A DNA stretch of 42,389 nt from Acidimicrobiia bacterium (GTDB lineage: Bacteria; Actinomycetota; Acidimicrobiia; Acidimicrobiales; Poriferisodalaceae). The stretch lies in assembly GCA_022824805.1 (NCBI GenBank), contig JAJDZE010000075.1:1-42389 (forward strand), read 5' to 3'. Positions 41,334-42,389 of this stretch are shown here, in pieces. Under the pieces are notes generated by a model, which saw only the letters and a list, made by a program, of their open reading frames with translations, was not told the origin of the DNA and searched no databases. Positions within the stretch are counted from its first letter, which is position 1. The number at the start of each line of letters is the position of its first letter. A program made the translations under genes and the position numbers.

Positions 41334-42389
41334 ATGCAGCCTGAACTCCGAGAGACGCTCAACAGCATCACGGGCGGGGCGCGTCCAGCGGATGCGGAGT
41401 CGGAGACTCTGGACTTCAAGGAGGACGGTCGATCGGCCAAGGAGACGATGAAGCTGATGGCCGACACCGCAGCCTGTTTCGCGAACGCTGACGGCGGCGT
41501 TGCGGTGCTCGGCGTGCGAGACGGAGTCGCCGGCACCGATGCCTTCGTCGGCACAGCGTTCGACGCGTTGGCCGTCAAGGAAGGTGTGAACGAGCGGACC
41601 GATCCGCCGCTGCTTATCAACGCCTACGACAGCTCGCATCACGGCGTCGCCTTGGTGATCGCAGAGGTTCGGGCCGGTATCGAGTTGCACGCCGATACTT
41701 CCGGGCGGATCCGGCATCGTGTCGGCGCGCAGTGCAAGCCCATGACGCCGCGGCTGCAGAAACTCCGGAGGCTCGAGCGTTCCACCTCCGACTATTCCGC
41801 CGAGCCGGCCGACGCATCCTCCAGCGATGTCGACCCTCGCGCCATGGAGGCCGCCCGGCGCCTGCTGCGCCGCGCCGAGGACGAGCTGTTCCCGTTGGCC
41901 GACAGCACCGACATCGAGCTGTTGCGCCATCTGGGCGTCGTCGACGGCGAGGATCGGCTGCTGCGCGCCGGTGACATGCTGTTCTGCGACCACGGCGACG
42001 ACCGGCACTGGGTGCTGTACCAGCACGTCGGGACCCCGGGCGGCGAGCCGGACATCGTCGAACGGTTGCGCGGGCCGCTGATCACCGTTCTCGATCGCTT
42101 GGCCGAGCTGGTCTGGGCGCGACGGAACACCACACCGCTCACGCTTCCCGACGCCAGCCAGATCGAACTCGCGGACTTCCCGCTCGAGGCCGTCAGGGAG
42201 GCGGTGGCCAACGCCCTGCTGCACCGGGAGCTGCGCATCGACCGCCCCGTCGATGTCCGCCATTCCCCGGAGACGTTCGTGGTGGAGTCACCAGGCCGAT
42301 TGGTGCCCGGGATCACCGTCGACAACATCCTCACCCATCCGTCCAAGCCCAGGAACCCGTGCCTGTTCCGGGCTGCGCGCCGGCTGCGC
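41334..42389 (+). CDS. AlbA_2/Schlafen-type ATP-binding protein, partial at the window edge
   Basis: 352 codons are visible before the window ends, with no stop. The N-terminus has the AlbA_2 signature ESETLDFKEDGRSAKETMKLMADTAACFANADGGVAVLGVRDG (E..fKe, A.aNt.GG.l.iGv.d). Residues 290-310 (DFPLEAVREAVANALLHRELRIDRPVDV) resemble the ATP-binding region (GHKL-like) common to transcriptional regulators of this class, followed by VESPGRLVPGITVDNILTHPSKPRNP. Such proteins are often found in accessory and defence-rich regions. The start is the only in-frame ATG after the dyad at 41288. Confidence 0.85.
   Translation, partial: MQPELRETLNSITGGARPADAESETLDFKEDGRSAKETMKLMADTAACFANADGGVAVLGVRDGVAGTDAFVGTAFDALAVKEGVNERTDPPLLINAYDSSHHGVALVIAEVRAGIELHADTSGRIRHRVGAQCKPMTPRLQKLRRLERSTSDYSAEPADASSSDVDPRAMEAARRLLRRAEDELFPLADSTDIELLRHLGVVDGEDRLLRAGDMLFCDHGDDRHWVLYQHVGTPGGEPDIVERLRGPLITVLDRLAELVWARRNTTPLTLPDASQIELADFPLEAVREAVANALLHRELRIDRPVDVRHSPETFVVESPGRLVPGITVDNILTHPSKPRNPCLFRAARRLR

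Noticed and set aside
41334-42389. Long minus-strand open frame opposite the AlbA_2 gene
   Set aside because: The plus-strand frame has clear AlbA_2 motifs; the antisense product is Gly/Val/Arg/Gln-rich without family similarity.

Overview
The window is high-GC DNA whose gene content points to an actinobacterium, most likely of the class Acidimicrobiia. It carries a WhiB protein, acyl-CoA carboxylase beta and epsilon subunits, an actinobacterial-type NfeD, a GlnR-like regulator and the paralogous glutamine synthetases GSI and GSII. This placement rests on gene content only, not on a phylogeny.

Left accessory end (1-4950): the 3' end of a DDE transposase; a RelA/SpoT-domain protein whose stop codon overlaps the start of a 90-residue partner, resembling a toxSAS toxin-antitoxin pair; a nucleotidyltransferase with a small upstream gene; two unassigned or poorly assigned genes; and a metallophosphoesterase.

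Core (5100-32620): propionate/C4 acyl-CoA metabolism (carboxylase beta, a short epsilon gene, a CoA-transferase, an ethylmalonyl-CoA mutase-like B12 enzyme). Then come aat, a membrane-anchored cyclophilin, lysC-asd, a 6PGDH-fold dehydrogenase, tRNA-Pro(CGG), a lone receiver protein, an NfeD that seems to lack its protease serine, and a WhiB gene. Next are selA and selB with a strange tRNA-like element between them, mrp, an A-type Fe-S carrier, and a fused xanthine-dehydrogenase-like protein. They are followed by PPOX and RidA proteins and a nitrogen cluster: a GlnR-like regulator, GSI, a divergent GSII and glutamine-dependent NAD synthetase. Several short repeats lie between these genes. The most notable is a pair of about 115-bp palindromes whose arms differ in sequence but keep their pairing.

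Right accessory end (32650-42389): a gene graveyard with remnants of a PIN toxin, a D-amino-acid-oxidase-like flavoenzyme and an IS110 transposase. A visibly AT-richer segment follows (about 33950-37140), holding an unknown small protein, a multi-pass membrane protein and a geranylgeranyl-reductase-like flavoenzyme. It is bordered by an ISL3-like element that has been split by an IS3-like element with a probable programmed -1 frameshift. The window closes with a DUF4143 ATPase and the start of an AlbA_2/Schlafen-type protein.

All functional assignments are by recognition of motifs and family-typical sequence; no database search was run.
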